Source: Cellulomonas sp. Y8
GTDB lineage: Bacteria > Actinomycetota > Actinomycetes > Actinomycetales > Cellulomonadaceae
Assembly: GCF_008033115.1 (NCBI RefSeq)
Contig: NZ_CP041203.1
Location: 3,286,001 to 3,350,000, forward strand
Direction of reading: 5' to 3'
Length of the DNA stretch: 64,000 nucleotides
The stretch's first letter is position 1; each line of letters begins with the position of its first letter. Positions 17,058 to 24,163 of the stretch are shown one piece after another. The translations under genes were made by a program, and so were the position numbers. The notes beneath the pieces were generated by a model. The model made no database searches. It saw nothing but the letters and a program-made list of their open reading frames with translations, and had not been told where the DNA came from.

Positions 17058-17125
17058 GTGAGGTCGTCACGAGCCGGTGAGGTCGTCACCCGTACGTGAC
17101 GACCTCGCCGACGAGTGACGACCTC
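17058..17125. repeat. Four-copy GTGAGGTCGTCAC repeat cluster forming a long hairpin
   Basis: Two direct copies of GTGAGGTCGTCAC (17058, 17077) are followed by two inverted copies of GTGACGACCTC (17096, 17115). Copies in each pair are 19 nt apart, so the region can fold as one imperfect hairpin of about 30 bp or two nested ones. It lies just after rpmF at the end of the ribosomal-protein operon and is probably its terminator. Confidence 0.6.
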
Positions 17126-17140
17126 GCGGCCGTGGGGCAA

Positions 17141-17311
17141 TCAGCGCGGGTCCACCAGGCCCCGCTCGACCGCGCGGAGCAGGCGGCGCGGGACCTCGAC
17201 CACGTCGCCGTCCGGGGTGCGCGCCGCCACGAGCGGCACCGGGGTCGCCTTCCACTGCGACCGCCGGGCGCGGGTGTTCGACCGGGACAGCTTCCGCTTC
17301 GGGACCGCCAT
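17141..17311 (-). CDS. rpmF: 50S ribosomal protein L32, zinc-free paralogue
   Basis: A 56-residue L32 beginning [20 protein letters not shown]. Zinc-binding L32 has paired Cys motifs in its C-terminal half; here there is no Cys at all, so this is the C-minus form. It replaces the zinc-containing protein when zinc is scarce, freeing metal for enzymes. The start shares one base with the rpmJ stop (TGATG), showing translational coupling. It is the last gene of the six-gene ribosomal cluster. Confidence 0.92.
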   Translation of the reverse strand: MAVPKRKLSRSNTRARRSQWKATPVPLVAARTPDGDVVEVPRRLLRAVERGLVDPR

Positions 17312-17433
17312 CAGCCCTGCCTCGCCTTCCAGCGCGGGTTCTTCTTGTTGATCACGAAGGTCTTGCCGTGGCGCCGCACCACGATCGAGCCCTCCTTCTT
17401 CTTCAGCGACGCGAGCGACGCGCGCACCTTCAT
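17311..17433 (-). CDS. rpmJ: 50S ribosomal protein L36, zinc-free (YkgO) type
   Basis: A 40-residue protein, [20 protein letters not shown] onward to [13 protein letters not shown]. This is the type-B L36 (YkgO), lacking the Cys3-His zinc site of the standard 37-residue L36. The start overlaps the rpmE2 stop by 4 nt, and the stop shares a base with rpmF. Confidence 0.93.
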   Translation of the reverse strand: MKVRASLASLKKKEGSIVVRRHGKTFVINKKNPRWKARQG

Positions 17434-17693
17434 CGGGTCTCCTTGGGGGTGGCCAGGCCGTAGCGCTGCCGGAACTTCTCGACGCGGCCCGCGGTGTCCA
17501 GGACGCGGGACCTGCCCGTGTAGAACGGGTGGCTCGCGGAGGAGACGTCGACGTCGACGACGGGGTACGTCCTGCCGTCCGACCACTCGACGGTCTTCTC
17601 AGACGTGATCGTCGACCGGGTCAGGAACGCGAAGTCCGCGCTGACGTCACGGAACACCACGGGTCGGTACTCGGGGTGGATGCCCTGCTTCAT
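17430..17693 (-). CDS. rpmE2: 50S ribosomal protein L31 type B
   Basis: An 87-residue L31[21 protein letters not shown], then [20 protein letters not shown], with no zinc-binding CxxC. The ATG is preferred over a GTG 15 nt upstream because GAGGGAG lies before it and MKQGIHP is the family N-terminus. Type B L31 displaces zinc-binding L31 under zinc starvation. It is translationally coupled to rpsN upstream and rpmJ downstream. Confidence 0.93.
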   Translation of the reverse strand: MKQGIHPEYRPVVFRDVSADFAFLTRSTITSEKTVEWSDGRTYPVVDVDVSSASHPFYTGRSRVLDTAGRVEKFRQRYGLATPKETR

Positions 17694-17704
17694 GCCGATC
17701 TCCC

Positions 17705-18010
17705 TCACCAGCTCGACTTCGTGACACCGGGCAGCTCGCCGCGGTGCGCCATCTGCCGCATCCGCACGCGCGACAGCCCGAACTTGCCCACGTACCCGCG
17801 CGGCCGGCCGTCGGCGACGTCCCGGTTGCGGACGCGGGTGGGGCTGGCGTCGCGGGGGAGCGCCTGCAGTGCGGCGCGCGCCGCGACCCGCTCGGCCTCG
17901 GACCGGTGCGGGTCCACCGCGGCGGCCTTCAGCTCCAGGCGCCGCTCGGCGTACCGGGCCACGACGGCCCGGCGCTGCTCGTTCTTCGCGATCTTGCTCT
18001 TCTTGGCCAT
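17705..18010 (-). CDS. rpsN: 30S ribosomal protein S14, zinc-free form
   Basis: A 101-residue S14 beginning [20 protein letters not shown] and ending [18 protein letters not shown]. The long form with [12 protein letters not shown] in place of the Cys pairs means no zinc site. Actinobacteria usually keep a short zinc-binding S14 in the main ribosomal operon and this form under Zur control. The start shares a base with the rpmG stop. Confidence 0.93.
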   Translation of the reverse strand: MAKKSKIAKNEQRRAVVARYAERRLELKAAAVDPHRSEAERVAARAALQALPRDASPTRVRNRDVADGRPRGYVGKFGLSRVRMRQMAHRGELPGVTKSSW

Positions 18011-18177
18011 CAGCGCTCCTCCTTGAAGTCGACGTGCCGCCGCACCACGGGGTCGTACTTGCTCAGCACGAGGCGGTCGGGGTCGTTGCGGCGGTTCTTG
18101 CGGGTGACGTAGGTGAAGCCGGTCCCCGCTGTGGAGCGCAGCTTGATGATCGGGCGGACGTCGGCGGCGCGGGCCAT
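18010..18177 (-). CDS. rpmG: 50S ribosomal protein L33, zinc-free form
   Basis: A 55-residue L33 ([36 protein letters not shown]), normal length, without the two CxxC motifs of the zinc-binding paralogue. The start overlaps the rpmB stop by one base. Part of the coupled cluster rpmB-rpmG-rpsN-rpmE2-rpmJ-rpmF. Confidence 0.93.
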   Translation of the reverse strand: MARAADVRPIIKLRSTAGTGFTYVTRKNRRNDPDRLVLSKYDPVVRRHVDFKEER

Positions 18178-18414
18178 CAGAGGCGCTCCCCGCGGGCGCG
18201 GATCCGGGCGACGACGACCTCGATGCCGAGCTTGTCGACCCGTCTTGATGCCCCGGGCGCTGATGGTCAGCGTGACGTGACGCCCGAGGGAGGGCACCCA
18301 GTAGCGCTTGCGCTGGATGTTCGGGTCGAACCGGCGCTTGGTGCGCCGGTGCGAGTGGGAGATCGAGTGGCCGAACCCGGGCGACGTGCCGAGGACCTGG
18401 CAGTGAGCGGACAT
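18177..18414 (-). pseudogene. rpmB: 50S ribosomal protein L28 with a single-base frameshift
   Basis: The frame begins [20 protein letters not shown] and continues through the L28 core ([19 protein letters not shown]). It then shifts at a run of three G (plus-strand 18239-18241). Removing one G restores [20 protein letters not shown] and a stop that shares a base with rpmG, giving exactly 78 residues, the usual actinobacterial length. The intact overlap and length argue for a sequencing indel rather than a dead gene. It is the first gene of the zinc-free ribosomal operon, with a candidate Zur box 19 bp upstream. Confidence 0.85.
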
Positions 18415-18430
18415 GCGAGCCATCATAGGT

Positions 18431-18447
18431 AATGAGAATCGTTCGCG
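18431..18447. promoter_or_regulatory. Candidate Zur box between rpmB and the CobW-like gene
   Basis: AATGAGAATCGTTCGCG matches 12 of 16 positions of the actinobacterial Zur pattern AATGAAAATCATTTTC. It sits in the 54-bp divergent gap, where one site could control both the ribosomal operon and the CobW-like gene. A related site precedes aztD. The consensus is recalled from Streptomyces and Mycobacterium Zur studies; binding is inferred. Confidence 0.6.
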
Positions 18448-18468
18448 ACAAGCGCTAGGCTGAGCCGC

Positions 18469-19577
18469 ATGTCCCGACACGACCTCACGCCCCTGCTCGT
18501 GCTCGCCACCGTCGACCCGCTGCTCCGCGACGCCGTCGCGTTCGGCGTCGTCGTCGACCGGCCCCGGACCGTCGTGCTGCGGCACGACATCGTCGACGGA
18601 CCCGACGGCGGGGGCATCCGCCGGGTGGTCGCCGACGCGTCCGGCGTCGTCGAGGACGTGCTGGTCCCGCTCGAGCACGCCTGCCTGAGCTGCTCGGTGC
18701 GCGAGGACGCCGTGCCCACGCTGGAGCGGCTCGCGCGCGACCCGCGCTGGGACGCCGTGCTGCTCGCGCTCCCGGTGTCGGCGGAGTCGCTGCCCGTGAC
18801 CCGCGCGCTCGGCTGGGCGGTCCGCCGCGGGGGCGGGCTGCGGTCGCTGCGCCTCGCCGGGGTCGTCGCGGCGCTCGACCTCGCGACGTTGGAGCACGAC
18901 CTGCTCGGCGACGACCTGCTCGACGAGAGCGCGGGCTCGCGCTCACCCAGGACGACGGGCGCGCGGTCGGCGAGGCGCTCGCGGCCCAGGTCGGGCACGC
19001 CGACGTCGTGCTGGTGGCGGGGGACCCGGCGGAGCACCCGGTCGCGTCCGACCTGCTCGACCACGTGCGGGCGGCCGACGGTCGCCGGGTCGACGGGGTG
19101 TACGCCGCGGACGTCGCGGCGCTGCTCGCCGGGCAGCACGACGTGCGGGCCGGCGACCGGCGGCTCGACCCGCGGCTCGCCGCGCCGGTGCCGGGTGCGC
19201 CGACCGCGCACGGGGTGTGGACGCTCGAGCTGAGCGCCGACCGGCCGCTGCACCCGGAGCGGCTGGTGGCCGAGGTCGCCCGGCTCGGGCAGGGCCGGCA
19301 CCGCAGCCGCGGGCACTTCTGGGTGCCGAGCCGGCCCGACTCGGTGTGCGTGTGGGACGGGGCCGGCGGACAGCTCAGCGTCGGGGCGCTCGGCACCTGG
19401 GGCCGGCGCGCGGCGGGGACGCGGCTGGTGTTCACGGGGGTCGAGGACGTGCGGGCCGACCTGCTGGCGGCGTTCGACGACGTGCTGCTGACCGCCGACG
19501 AGCACGCCCGGGGCCTGCACCCGTGGCTCGGCGCGGACGACGTGCTGGCGCCGTGGCTGGGGGACCGCGCGGCGTGA
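18469..19577 (+). pseudogene. P-loop-less CobW-like zinc-response protein (Rv0106-like), frameshifted
   Basis: About 369 residues once a one-base deletion near 18926-18930 is corrected; the first frame ends its homology at DDLLDE and the second resumes [20 protein letters not shown]. It resembles the M. tuberculosis Rv0106 group of CobW/COG0523-related proteins: the metal-site segment [11 protein letters not shown] is present (CxxC rather than CxCC), as is a CobW C-terminal domain (residues about 250-345). The GTP-binding Walker A motif is replaced by [12 protein letters not shown], so GTPase activity is unlikely. Rv0106 is Zur-regulated, which fits the shared promoter with the zinc-free ribosomal genes. 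It may deliver or sense zinc. Confidence 0.8.
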
Positions 19578-19655
19578 TCGGCGCCCGGATGCGGGCGCCG
19601 CGGGCCAGGGGCATGGTCGTCAGGGTCGGACGTCGTCCAGATCGAGGAGGTCGCC

Positions 19656-19925
19656 ATGCCGCGCCGTGACCCGGGCCCGAGCGTGAAGGACAAGGGGCTG
19701 TACGAAGAGCTCCGGGACGAGGGCAACAGCAAGGAGAAGTCCGCGCGCATCGCCAACGCCGCCGCGGCGCGCGGGCGGTCGTCCGTCGGGAAGAAGGGCG
19801 GCGAGTCCGGGTCCTACGAGGACTGGACCGTGGAGGACCTGCGCAAGCGCGCGGCCGAGATCGGCATCGAGGGCCGCTCGTCCATGAAGAAGGCCGACCT
19901 GGTGGACGCGCTCCGCTCGCACTGA
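19656..19925 (+). CDS. Small Rho-N/SAP-domain protein (DUF7218-like)
   Basis: An 89-residue charged protein. The first half (DKGLYEELRDEGNSKEKSAR, ANAAAARGRSSVGKKGGES) is the short conserved domain seen in many actinobacterial stress-type proteins. The second (YEDWTVEDLRKRAAEIGIEG, KKADLVDALRSH) is a Rho-termination-factor N-terminal/SAP-type helix-extended-loop-helix, which in other proteins binds nucleic acid. The ATG follows a GAGGAGG site. No partner is evident; it is independent of the zinc genes around it. Confidence 0.8.
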   Translation: MPRRDPGPSVKDKGLYEELRDEGNSKEKSARIANAAAARGRSSVGKKGGESGSYEDWTVEDLRKRAAEIGIEGRSSMKKADLVDALRSH

Positions 19926-19944
19926 CGGGCACGCACAGACCCGT

Positions 19945-19999
19945 CGGTGGAAGGTTGTGACGGACACGCCGACGGCGAGTCGGTCACAACCTTCCACCG
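19945..19999. terminator. Long inverted repeat between convergent genes
   Basis: Seventeen-bp perfect arms (left CGGTGGAAGGTTGTGAC) with a 21-nt loop. It separates the Rho-N protein from the convergent zinc-binding protein gene, so it is probably a bidirectional terminator. The arms are less GC-rich than other hairpins here. Confidence 0.6.
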
Positions 20000-20027
20000 G
20001 ACGCGGGGGTGGCCCGACGCGTCGGGC

Positions 20028-20960
20028 TCACGCCCCGCAGGTCAGCCCGCCCGTCAGCGCCGCCAGGTTGTCCCGCATGACGTCGAGGTAGTCGCGCTCG
20101 TCGTCCTCGGCCAGCCCCTCCAGCGGGTCGAGCACGGCCGTGGCGACCCCGAGGTCGTCGGCGAGCGTCTGCGTGACCTTGGGGCTGGTGAGCGTCTCGA
20201 AGAACAGCGTCCGCACACCCTCGGCCTCGACGGTCGCGGCGACGTCGCGGAGACGGGCGGGCGACGGCTCGACCTCGGGGTCGATGCCGCTCAGCCCGAC
20301 CTGGTGCAGGCCGTACCGCCGCGCGAGGTAGCCGAACGCCTCGTGCGACGCGACGAGCGTGGCGCCCCGGCAGGCGGCCAGCCCGTCGGCGAGCTCGGCG
20401 TCCAGGGCGTCCAGGTCGGCGACCAGGTCGTCCGCCGCGGTCGCGAAGTCGTCCGCGTGCGTCGGGTCGACCTCCGCGAGCGCGTCCGCCACCTGGTGCG
20501 CGACGTCGGCGAGCCGGGTCGGGTCGAGCCAGAAGTGCGGGTCGAGGCTGTCGCCGGCGCCCGGGGCGACGCCGTCGGGCGCGACCTCGAGCCCCGCGGC
20601 CTCGGCGGCGTCGACCACGTGCGCGGGGGAGGTGGCGGCGACGGCGGCGTCGGTCGCGGCCTGGAACCCGGACAGGTAGACGACGAGGTCGGCGGCGCCC
20701 AGGCCCGACACCGCGCTGGGCGACAGCTCCAGGTCGTGCGACTCGCCGCCGGGCGGGGTCAGCGAGGTGACGGCGACGTGCTCGCCCCCGACCCGCTCGG
20801 CGACGAACTGCAGCGGGTAGAACGCGGCGACGACGTCGTGCCGGTCGTCCGCGTCGGCGGGGGAGCAGGCGGCGAGGCCGGCGGCCACGGCGACGGCGGC
20901 CGCGGCGGCGAGGGCGCGGGTGGGGCGGGTCGTGCGGGGGCGGGTCGTGCTGCGGGCCAC
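20028..20960 (-). CDS. aztC: Zinc ABC transporter substrate-binding lipoprotein (AztC/ZnuA-like)
   Basis: A 310-residue cluster A-I binding protein. The GTG start has GGAAGGA before it. A lipobox (GLAAC) anchors it outside the membrane. Metal ligands expected in this family are visible: His in GGESHDLELSP, His in LDPHFWLDP, His in ATLVASHEAFGYLARRYG, and the late acidic position in the C-lobe. The His-rich loop of many ZnuA proteins is absent, as in AztC, which instead receives zinc from AztD. The upstream gene encodes that partner. The ATPase and permease are not in this window, so this is a detached module. Confidence 0.85.
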   Translation of the reverse strand: MARSTTRPRTTRPTRALAAAAAVAVAAGLAACSPADADDRHDVVAAFYPLQFVAERVGGEHVAVTSLTPPGGESHDLELSPSAVSGLGAADLVVYLSGFQAATDAAVAATSPAHVVDAAEAAGLEVAPDGVAPGAGDSLDPHFWLDPTRLADVAHQVADALAEVDPTHADDFATAADDLVADLDALDAELADGLAACRGATLVASHEAFGYLARRYGLHQVGLSGIDPEVEPSPARLRDVAATVEAEGVRTLFFETLTSPKVTQTLADDLGVATAVLDPLEGLAEDDERDYLDVMRDNLAALTGGLTCGA

Positions 20961-20985
20961 GGGGGTCCTTCCGGGTCGGGGTGCG

Positions 20986-21045
20986 CCGGAGTGGAGCGTC
21001 CTGCCCGACACGCACGGCGTGTCCGGGCAGCACGCTCCACTCCGG
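20986..21045. promoter_or_regulatory. 60-nt hairpin between aztD and aztC
   Basis: Nested inverted repeat: outer arms GGAGTGGAGCGT / ACGCTCCACTCC and inner arms CTGCCCGACACGC / GCGTGTCCGGGCAG with single-base bulges. It lies in the 107-bp gap between two same-strand zinc genes. It could terminate part of the aztD transcripts and so set the AztD:AztC ratio, or protect mRNA ends. Confidence 0.5.
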
Positions 21046-21067
21046 AGGTGCGAGGGGTGACCAGGGG

Positions 21068-22444
21068 TCAGCCCTGGGCGGTCTCCTCGTCGTGCGCGTG
21101 CGCGTGGTCGTGCTCGTCCTCGTGGTCGTGACCCTCGTGCGCCTCGTCGCCGTGCGCGTCCGCGCCGTCCTCGTGGGACCCGTGCTCCGCCACGGCGCCC
21201 GAGACGCCCGCGATCTCGTTCGGCGTCACCTCGAGCTCGGCCGACAGCCAGACCTCGCCGGTCTCGACGTCGACCGCGTGCACGCTGTTCGTCGCCGGGT
21301 CGGTGATGTACGCCGAGCCGTCCAGGACCGTGATCGCCGGGCGCGGCTGCTGCCACTCCTCGGGCTCCTCCCAGGCGTCGATCACCGGGACGGAGCGCAC
21401 GACGGTGCCGGACTCCGGGTCGATGACGTGCAGCGCGCCGTCGGTGCCGAGCACCAGGGCCTCGCCGGCGTCGCCGCGGGCGAGCGAGCGGAACGTGTAG
21501 GAGGCCGGCAGGTCGACCAGGCGGATCGAGGCGTCGCGGGTGTCGATCAGCGAGACCCGGGTCGGGCGCTCCAGGTCGGCGTCCGGGTCGGACTTGTAGT
21601 CGCCCAGGACGTACGGCGAGACCTCGGACCCGGCCTGGTTGCCGATGCGGCCGTACGCGTCGGGGGCGGTGACCTTGGTCAGCGCACCGCCGGCCCAGAC
21701 CACGGCCCCGTCCTCGCAGCCGATGACCACGGCCTCGTCGGCGGCGACGGCCTCGCCGTGCACGCCGGGGCAGGTGTCGAGCGCGGCGATCTCGGTGTTC
21801 TCCGCGTCGAGCACCCGCACGCCGGTGCGGGTGTCCTCGTCGCCCTCGGACACGACGAGGGTGCCGTCGGTGAGCTCGACCGCGACGCCGTGGTGCGCGG
21901 ACGGGGTGGTGTAGTCGCGGGTCGCGGCGTCCGGGTCGGCGAGCGCGTCGGAGTCGACGACGGTGACCTGGCCGGTGCCGTCGTCGAACAGGGCGGTGCG
22001 GCCCTCGTGCCGGACGGCGTGGCCGGGCTTCTCGGCGGGCCACAGCACCTCGGTGAGCACCGGGTCGCTGGTGAACGAGTGGGTGTGGTCGCCGTGCGGC
22101 TCGGTCCAGGTGCCGGCGTCGAGCACCTGGAAGCCGCCGGTGGTGGACACGAGGACGTGCCGCTCGTCGCCGGCCGGGTTCAGCCGGTTGAAGCCGGCGA
22201 GCTCGATGTCGGAGACGACCTCGAGCGTGTCGGCGTCGAGCACCTGGATGCCGCCGTCGTAGGTGAGCGCGAGGCGGGGCTTCGCGGTGGCGACCTCGGT
22301 GGGGGCGGGGGCGGCCGTCTCCTCGGTGGTCGCGGAGGGCTCCGCGGCGGCGTCGCCGGAGCCGCACGCGGCGAGCAGCGCGGCGGCCACGCCGAGGCCG
22401 AGCGCCCCCGCGAGTCGGGGGCGGGTACGGGTCGAAAGGGTCAT
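21068..22444 (-). CDS. aztD: AztD-like zinc metallochaperone lipoprotein with His-rich tail
   Basis: A 458-residue lipoprotein (signal ending LLAACG, then an Ala/Thr/Glu linker). Residues about 50-410 form a beta-propeller with repeated strands such as GGIQVLDADTLEVVSDIEL, GVRVLDAENTEIAALDTCPG and GALHVIDPESGTVVRSVPV. The HGDHTHSF loop carries His residues typical of the AztD metal sites. The last 40 residues contain ten His mixed with Asp/Glu (HDHEDEHDHAHAH), a zinc-collecting tail. AztD proteins pass zinc to AztC outside the membrane, and the aztC gene follows. A candidate Zur box lies about 106 bp upstream. Confidence 0.88.
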   Translation of the reverse strand: MTLSTRTRPRLAGALGLGVAAALLAACGSGDAAAEPSATTEETAAPAPTEVATAKPRLALTYDGGIQVLDADTLEVVSDIELAGFNRLNPAGDERHVLVSTTGGFQVLDAGTWTEPHGDHTHSFTSDPVLTEVLWPAEKPGHAVRHEGRTALFDDGTGQVTVVDSDALADPDAATRDYTTPSAHHGVAVELTDGTLVVSEGDEDTRTGVRVLDAENTEIAALDTCPGVHGEAVAADEAVVIGCEDGAVVWAGGALTKVTAPDAYGRIGNQAGSEVSPYVLGDYKSDPDADLERPTRVSLIDTRDASIRLVDLPASYTFRSLARGDAGEALVLGTDGALHVIDPESGTVVRSVPVIDAWEEPEEWQQPRPAITVLDGSAYITDPATNSVHAVDVETGEVWLSAELEVTPNEIAGVSGAVAEHGSHEDGADAHGDEAHEGHDHEDEHDHAHAHDEETAQG

Positions 22445-22549
22445 GTGGGGGGCCGGCGGTCGCGGGGCCCGTGCGGGCGCACGGGTGCCCTCGCCGCCGT
22501 CTCCTCTCCGGTCGCGGGTCGGATGATCAGCGCGGCCACGCTAACACAA

Positions 22550-22569
22550 CTGATACTCAGTCTCATTAC
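22550..22569 (-). promoter_or_regulatory. Candidate Zur box upstream of aztD
   Basis: CTGATACTCAGTCTCATTAC contains TGATACTCAGTCTCA, an imperfect palindrome matching 10 of 15 positions of the Zur core TGAAAATGATTTTCA. On the coding strand it shares TAATGAGA with the site at 18431. The surroundings are locally AT-rich, as expected for a promoter. Confidence 0.6.
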
Positions 22570-22618
22570 CGGTCTCGCACGCGCCCGACCCCGCGTCCGA
22601 CCTGCCCCCGGCGCGCGC

Positions 22619-23623
22619 TCACCAGGCCGCGTCGAGCCGCTCCCGGGCCTCGGGCGGCAGCACCAGCCGCACGCCCGCCATCGCGGTGCCCAGCTGCGCG
22701 AGGCTGCTCACCCCCGCCACCGGGCTGACCCGCGGCGTCCCGCCCGCGAGCCACGCGAGCACCACCTCGCTCCGGCTGACCCCCAGCTCCGCGGCGACCG
22801 CCGCCAGCACCGCGAGCCGCCGCGCCGTCCCCGGGTGGTCGAAGCCGTCGGGGACGGGCCGGTCGGCGCGCTCGTACGCGCCCGACATCAGCGGGCTGTA
22901 CGCCCACAGGCCGACGGCGGGGTTGGCCTCCGCGTAGTCCAGGACCTCGTCGGTGATCCAGCCGAACCGGTGGTCGTGCTCGTGGTCCCGGACCATCGGG
23001 CGGGGCTGCAGGTAGGAGTAGCGCAGCTGCAGCCCGGTCGGCTCCGCGAGGCCCCGCGCGCGGGCGAGCCCGGCGGCGCGCTCGGCCCGCCACAGCGCCG
23101 TGTTGGAGAACCCCCACGCGCCGACCACGCCGTCCGCGACCAGCCCGCCGAACCCGTCGACGACCTCCGGCAGCGGCGTCGAGCGGTCGTCGCGGTGCGC
23201 CCAGAACAGGTCGATGCGGTCGATCCCCATCCGGTCCAGGCTCTGCCGGGCCACGGACCGCACGACGTCGGCGCGCAGGCCCGTCGTGCGTTCCGGGAAC
23301 GAGCCTGGCCACAGCGGCTCGCAGCCGACCTTGGTCGCGATCCGCACCCGGTCCCGCATCCCGGGCCGGGCGGCGAGCCAGCGGCCGAGCACGGGCTCGC
23401 TCTGGCCGCCGCGGCCGGAGTCGTCGGCCCAGAACGCGTAGCAGTCGGCGGTGTCGATCCACACGCCGCCGGCCGCGACGTACGCGTCGAGGAGGTCGAA
23501 GGACTCGGCGTCGTCGTGCCGGGTGCCGAACAGCATCGCGCCGAGCGCGATCGGCGGGACGGGGGTCGGGGTGGTGGCGTCGTCGGAGGTGCGGGGCCCC
23601 GTGGCGGGCGCGGTCGTCGTCAT
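22619..23623 (-). CDS. Aldo/keto reductase
   Basis: A 334-residue AKR with a (beta/alpha)8 fold: IALGAMLFGTR at the first strand, catalytic Asp/Tyr in DTADCYAFW, Lys in RIATKVG, His in DLFWAHRDD, and the NADPH-binding SPVAGVSSLAQLG near the C-terminus. It reduces small carbonyl compounds with NADPH; the substrate is unknown. It is divergent from a MerR gene across a palindrome, the usual arrangement for MerR-controlled detoxifying reductases. Confidence 0.88.
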   Translation of the reverse strand: MTTTAPATGPRTSDDATTPTPVPPIALGAMLFGTRHDDAESFDLLDAYVAAGGVWIDTADCYAFWADDSGRGGQSEPVLGRWLAARPGMRDRVRIATKVGCEPLWPGSFPERTTGLRADVVRSVARQSLDRMGIDRIDLFWAHRDDRSTPLPEVVDGFGGLVADGVVGAWGFSNTALWRAERAAGLARARGLAEPTGLQLRYSYLQPRPMVRDHEHDHRFGWITDEVLDYAEANPAVGLWAYSPLMSGAYERADRPVPDGFDHPGTARRLAVLAAVAAELGVSRSEVVLAWLAGGTPRVSPVAGVSSLAQLGTAMAGVRLVLPPEARERLDAAW

Positions 23624-23640
23624 GCGCGCCAGCGTGGCGG

Positions 23641-23656
23641 CTGGAGCGCGCTCCAG
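23641..23656. promoter_or_regulatory. 16-bp palindrome, probable MerR operator
   Basis: CTGGAGCGCGCTCCAG is a perfect palindrome in the 92-bp gap between the divergent aldo/keto reductase and MerR genes. MerR regulators bind such sites between suboptimally spaced -35 and -10 boxes. It is only 17 bp from the reductase start, so that mRNA would have a very short leader. Confidence 0.65.
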
Positions 23657-23715
23657 CGCAAGGCCCGGGGCCGAACCCGCCCCGCGCCCGCCCGGGCCGC
23701 GTCACACTGGCGACC

Positions 23716-24129
23716 GTGACCACCTACGCCCCGGCCGACGCCGCCCGGCGCTCCGGCTTCAGCCTCGACACGCTCCGCTACTACGAGAAGATCGGCCTGG
23801 TCCGCGACGTCCGGCGCGACGCCGCGGGACGGCGGCAGTACGACGACGCCGACCTGGACTGGCTCGGCGTGCTCCGCTGCCTCCGGGACACCGGCATGCC
23901 GATCGCCGCGATGCGCCGGTACGCGGGGCTCGCCCTGGCGACCGGCCCGGGTGCCGACGCGACCGTGCCCGAGCGGCTCGCGCTGCTGGAGGCCCACGCC
24001 GAGCACGTAGCCTCGACCGTCGAGCTGCTGCTGCACCAGCAGGAGCACCTCGCGGAGAAGATCGAGCACTACCGCGGCCTCGTGCGGGACGCGGACCCGG
24101 CCCCCGCGGCCGCGGGGTCCGTCGGCTGA
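23716..24129 (+). CDS. MerR-family transcriptional regulator
   Basis: A 137-residue MerR protein: helix-turn-helix and wing (AARRSGFSLDTLRYYEKIGL, RDAAGRRQYDDADLDWLGVL), then a coiled dimerisation helix with LLLHQQEHLAEKIEHYRGLV. No Cys metal ligands are present, so it senses an organic or redox signal rather than a metal. It starts GTG and controls, by position, the divergent reductase. Confidence 0.9.
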   Translation: MTTYAPADAARRSGFSLDTLRYYEKIGLVRDVRRDAAGRRQYDDADLDWLGVLRCLRDTGMPIAAMRRYAGLALATGPGADATVPERLALLEAHAEHVASTVELLLHQQEHLAEKIEHYRGLVRDADPAPAAAGSVG

Positions 24130-24163
24130 GCGCGCGGCGGGCGGCCACGGAGGGGCGGAGCGC

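Noticed and set aside
17067..17255. 62-codon minus-strand frame overlapping rpmF
   Set aside because: Out of frame with L32 and without homology; it runs through the repeat hairpin.
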